Shown: piece by piece, positions 61,854-64,000 of the stretch | How positions within the stretch are numbered: the first letter of the stretch is position 1 | Layout: the number at the start of each line of letters is the position of its first letter | Virus record (IMG/VR): IMGVR_UViG_3300028840_005911 | Span: 62,001-126,000 of that record | Direction: 5' to 3' (one strand) | Source of the DNA: a virus | Length of the DNA: 64,000 nt | Translations under genes and position numbers: made by a program | Notes under the pieces: generated by a model | Told to the model about the DNA's origin: nothing | Seen by the model: only the letters and a program-made list of their open reading frames with translations | Databases searched by the model: none

Positions 61854-63834
61854 CGCTTCCCTCGAATCCTTTGAGGAAGTGGAAGACGTCCCCGATGTCT
61901 GGAGACTCGTAACAATCCCTTGGGAAAGCGCTCATGAACTGTTGGCCGTAGCCTTTCGTGTTGATTCTGACGTCCAAGACGACTGCTGCTCCATAATCGG
62001 TTTCAGACCTTATGAGTCTTCCAACTCCCTGTTTCATAGAGATTAGCGCTCTGGGTATAGAATACTCGAAGAACGACCTTGAGCCCAGGTGCTTGTTCAT
62101 GTGGTGCAACACAGGATCGTCTGGCGGTATGAAGGGGAGCTTGTCGATAACCAGGCAGCTAAGCGCCTTTCCGGGGATGTCCACACCCTGCCAGAAGGAT
62201 GCTGTGGCCAAGATGACGGCGTTCTGTCCATCCGCCTTCTTGAACCTGTCTATGATCTTGCTCTTGGGCAGTTCACCTTGCATGAGGATATCGAACCCCG
62301 GGAGCCGGAGCTTGGACCTGACCTCCCTCATGTTGCGGTAGGACGTGCAAAGGAGCATGGTCCGGCCGCCGATCTTGTGAGCTATCTCCTGGACGACGTT
62401 AGCCACCTCATCGGACCACCCTCTGTCCCTGGGGTCAGGGAACGGATGATCAGGGACCACCGCAAGAACCCTCGAGGAGTCGAATGGTGTCGGGGTGATC
62501 ATCGAAGAGTACTCCGAAGGTTCGAGACCAAACTGGTCAGCCACGAAGTCGAAGTTGTTGTTTGTGGCCAGGGTTGCGGAGGTGGCTACGAGGGTTTTGC
62601 TGTCCAGAATCTCTTCCCTGAAGAACCCCTGAACGTCTATCATCTTCCCGCACAGGGAGGAATCACCTGCCGCGCCTTTCTCGGTGTAGTACACGAGCCC
62701 GCCGGGCAGTTCCCCATCGAGGCCGAGACAAGCCACTTCGATGGTGGCTGCATGTTCCCGACACTTCTTGGATCGGGCTGTCCACTTCTTCTGTTGGACC
62801 CTCATCGCCCCTGCCGTCTTACCGGAAGTCCCGGAGATATTCTTCTCGAGATTCCTGGCGGCCTTCATATACACCCCAGCGGCATCCTTGAGAGCCTGAA
62901 TCAGGCCGAAGTCGGGACCCAGAGGACGGTCGATGATCTTCTCCCTTCGGGCACCTATCTCGGCGAAGAACAGGTCGGCTGCCTCACCGGCCCTGATTTT
63001 GACGCTCACTCCTCCGATGTTGCTCAGAGACGAGAGGTTAGCCAATGCCCATCCAACGCTTCTGCGATTGACCTGGAACCCCATGAAGTCTCTGGCGATG
63101 TCTACGGCTTCATGGGCTTCGTCCATCACCAAGACCTCATGGTCCGGGAGCAGCTTGACGAACTCCTCGGTACCGGACCGCACCACGAAGTCACTGTACA
63201 GGTAGTGGTAGTTGGTCACGATGATGTGGGGCGGATTATCCTCCTTCCTGGCATTGTAGAGGAAGCACTTGCCCGCCCTCTTGTACTCGCAACTCTCCTT
63301 GATGCACTCATCTGTCTTGCAGCACACCTCTGACCATTGAGATTGGGGGTACTCGACATCCATATCGCTCTTGTCCCCAGTCTCCGTCTTCTGAGACCAG
63401 GCCAGTATGTCTGCCAACCACCTAGGGTAGTTCTCGTAGCTTTCCAGCATAGAGTCCAGCTTGGACTGGCACAGGTAGTTCCCCACACCTTTCATGAGGG
63501 AGAACTCGAGCTCGGGGAGCGGCTTGTCTTTGTACATGCGTCCTTTCAGGATCTCCCTGACGGACGGCAAATCTTTATTGATGAGCTGCTCCTGCAGGGT
63601 GATGTTGGCAGTGACTACCACCACCGGTCCGAACCCCTCCATCGCGTAGAGCGCAGAAGGGATCAGGTAGGCCTGTCCTTTCCCTGTTCCAGTGACCCCC
63701 TCAACTAGAAGGTGCTTGCCGCTGGCTATGGAAGCAGCCACGTTCTCAGACATAGCTATCTGCCCGGGCCTCGGACGGTAGCCTTCAAGCTTCTCTGCTA
63801 CCCACGTGTCGAATATTTCGGCTATCGAAATCAT
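61828..63834 (-). CDS. DinG/XPD-like Fe-S helicase
   Basis: 668 aa. 5'-3' superfamily 2 DNA helicase. Walker A VEGVTGTGKGQAYLIP with GTGKG; TANITLQEQL motif Ia; four-Cys cluster domain between YLCQSKLD and VCCKTDECIKESCEYKRAGKC; DEAH box VLVMDEAHEAVD; motif III VATSATLA; motif V/VI SFWQGVDIPG and MKQGVGRLIRSETD. Start at 63834, one base after the upstream stop; the ATG at 63897 overlaps that gene and is rejected. Confidence 0.9.
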   Translation of the reverse strand: MISIAEIFDTWVAEKLEGYRPRPGQIAMSENVAASIASGKHLLVEGVTGTGKGQAYLIPSALYAMEGFGPVVVVTANITLQEQLINKDLPSVREILKGRMYKDKPLPELEFSLMKGVGNYLCQSKLDSMLESYENYPRWLADILAWSQKTETGDKSDMDVEYPQSQWSEVCCKTDECIKESCEYKRAGKCFLYNARKEDNPPHIIVTNYHYLYSDFVVRSGTEEFVKLLPDHEVLVMDEAHEAVDIARDFMGFQVNRRSVGWALANLSSLSNIGGVSVKIRAGEAADLFFAEIGARREKIIDRPLGPDFGLIQALKDAAGVYMKAARNLEKNISGTSGKTAGAMRVQQKKWTARSKKCREHAATIEVACLGLDGELPGGLVYYTEKGAAGDSSLCGKMIDVQGFFREEILDSKTLVATSATLATNNNFDFVADQFGLEPSEYSSMITPTPFDSSRVLAVVPDHPFPDPRDRGWSDEVANVVQEIAHKIGGRTMLLCTSYRNMREVRSKLRLPGFDILMQGELPKSKIIDRFKKADGQNAVILATASFWQGVDIPGKALSCLVIDKLPFIPPDDPVLHHMNKHLGSRSFFEYSIPRALISMKQGVGRLIRSETDYGAAVVLDVRINTKGYGQQFMSAFPRDCYESPDIGDVFHFLKGFEGSDEGDQISG

Positions 63835-63835
63835 A

Positions 63836-64000
63836 TCAGTACTCTTTCCCCCAAATGTCTGCATCCATCTTCCCGCCCTCAACGAAGTGGACGACATTTT
63901 TTATCCGGAAGTGTCTTCCGTCCTCCAAAGCCACAGCTTCACCTATTTTTGGTATTTCTCGAACCTTGTATGTCCCAACAAGGTGAGGATCTTTATCGCA
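63836..64000 (-). CDS. partial gene running off the right edge
   Basis: The last 54 codons are open: KVREIPKIGEAVALEDGRHF, RIKNVVHFVEGGKMDADIWG, ending GKEY-stop next to the helicase start. A short beta-barrel-like C-terminus. Start lies outside the window. Confidence 0.6.
   Translation of the reverse strand, partial: CDKDPHLVGTYKVREIPKIGEAVALEDGRHFRIKNVVHFVEGGKMDADIWGKEY

Noticed and set aside
62089-63333. Long plus-strand open frame (414 codons) opposite the helicase
   Set aside because: It is antisense to a clear DinG/XPD helicase, has no SD and its composition is typical of a reverse-frame shadow in GC-rich codon use.
1-64000. CRISPR arrays, insertion sequences, integrase or attachment sites, rRNA
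   Set aside because: No spaced direct repeats, transposase, recombinase or rRNA-like sequence was seen; the only tandem repeat is the short one at 52779.

Overview
This window reads as part of a large double-stranded DNA tailed-phage genome (or a prophage-like relative). Small genes are packed with ATGA stop-start overlaps and organised in long unidirectional blocks. Most genes match no family I know. The recognisable ones are typical of a large lytic phage: a WGR-type ATP-dependent DNA ligase, a RecA-like recombinase, a dCMP deaminase, a DinG/XPD-type helicase, a GroES-like co-chaperonin, an amidase endolysin, a lytic transglycosylase, an HU protein, a phage Gp37/Gp68 (DUF5131) protein, two sigma-region-4-like proteins, three tRNA or tRNA-like genes, and more than 20 small CxxC zinc-ribbon proteins. 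No capsid, portal, terminase or polymerase gene is seen, so this is an accessory/early-middle part of a bigger genome. The host cannot be fixed from sequence; the HU protein has a deltaproteobacterial feel, but that is memory, not a search.

Layout. 1-0.6 kb: two small minus genes. 0.66-7.3 kb: plus operon of small unknown genes with the DNA ligase near its start. 7.3-17.8 kb: one long minus operon led by the RecA-like gene, with a gene carrying a textbook -1 frameshift heptamer, then GroES, endolysin and a ribbon-helix-helix protein. 17.9-34.2 kb: plus region of separate transcription units, each with a phage promoter (consensus GGTATAAGAAnnnTG), a CACCC-N-AGGAGG leader and a hairpin terminator; it holds dCMP deaminase, an XRE/sigma hybrid, HU (minus, on a host-type promoter), the Gp37/Gp68 protein, several probable structured non-coding RNAs, and a tRNA-like gene whose 3' half precedes its 5' half. 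34.2-34.8 kb: gene-free junction between converging operons. 34.8-39.9 kb: minus operon with a run of cassette-like small genes that share one repeated end sequence. 40.0-45.3 kb: plus operon with tRNA-Asn and a 666-residue protein with a YfaP/DUF2135-like segment. 45.3-52.7 kb: minus operon with three proteins sharing an N-terminal module, an ASCH protein and a minus-strand non-coding RNA. 52.8-53.8 kb: short plus operon with a HicB-like protein. 53.8-64 kb: minus operons with a HAD phosphatase, FmdB-type zinc ribbon, an orphan NrdJ C-terminal domain, a DNA-binding repeat protein, a membrane zincin candidate, a lytic transglycosylase and the helicase.

How it works together (inference). Almost all units start from the same contiguous promoter block, so a phage-specified specificity factor probably drives them; the two sigma-region-4-like proteins are candidates. 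HU and tRNA-Asn instead have clear host sigma70-type promoters. A palindrome CCAACAG-NN-CTGTTGG is clustered at 32.1-34.6 kb, twice touching a promoter core, around one of the sigma-like genes. Ligase, RecA-like protein, helicase, deaminase and the RNR domain serve DNA metabolism; GroES aids folding; amidase and transglycosylase attack peptidoglycan.
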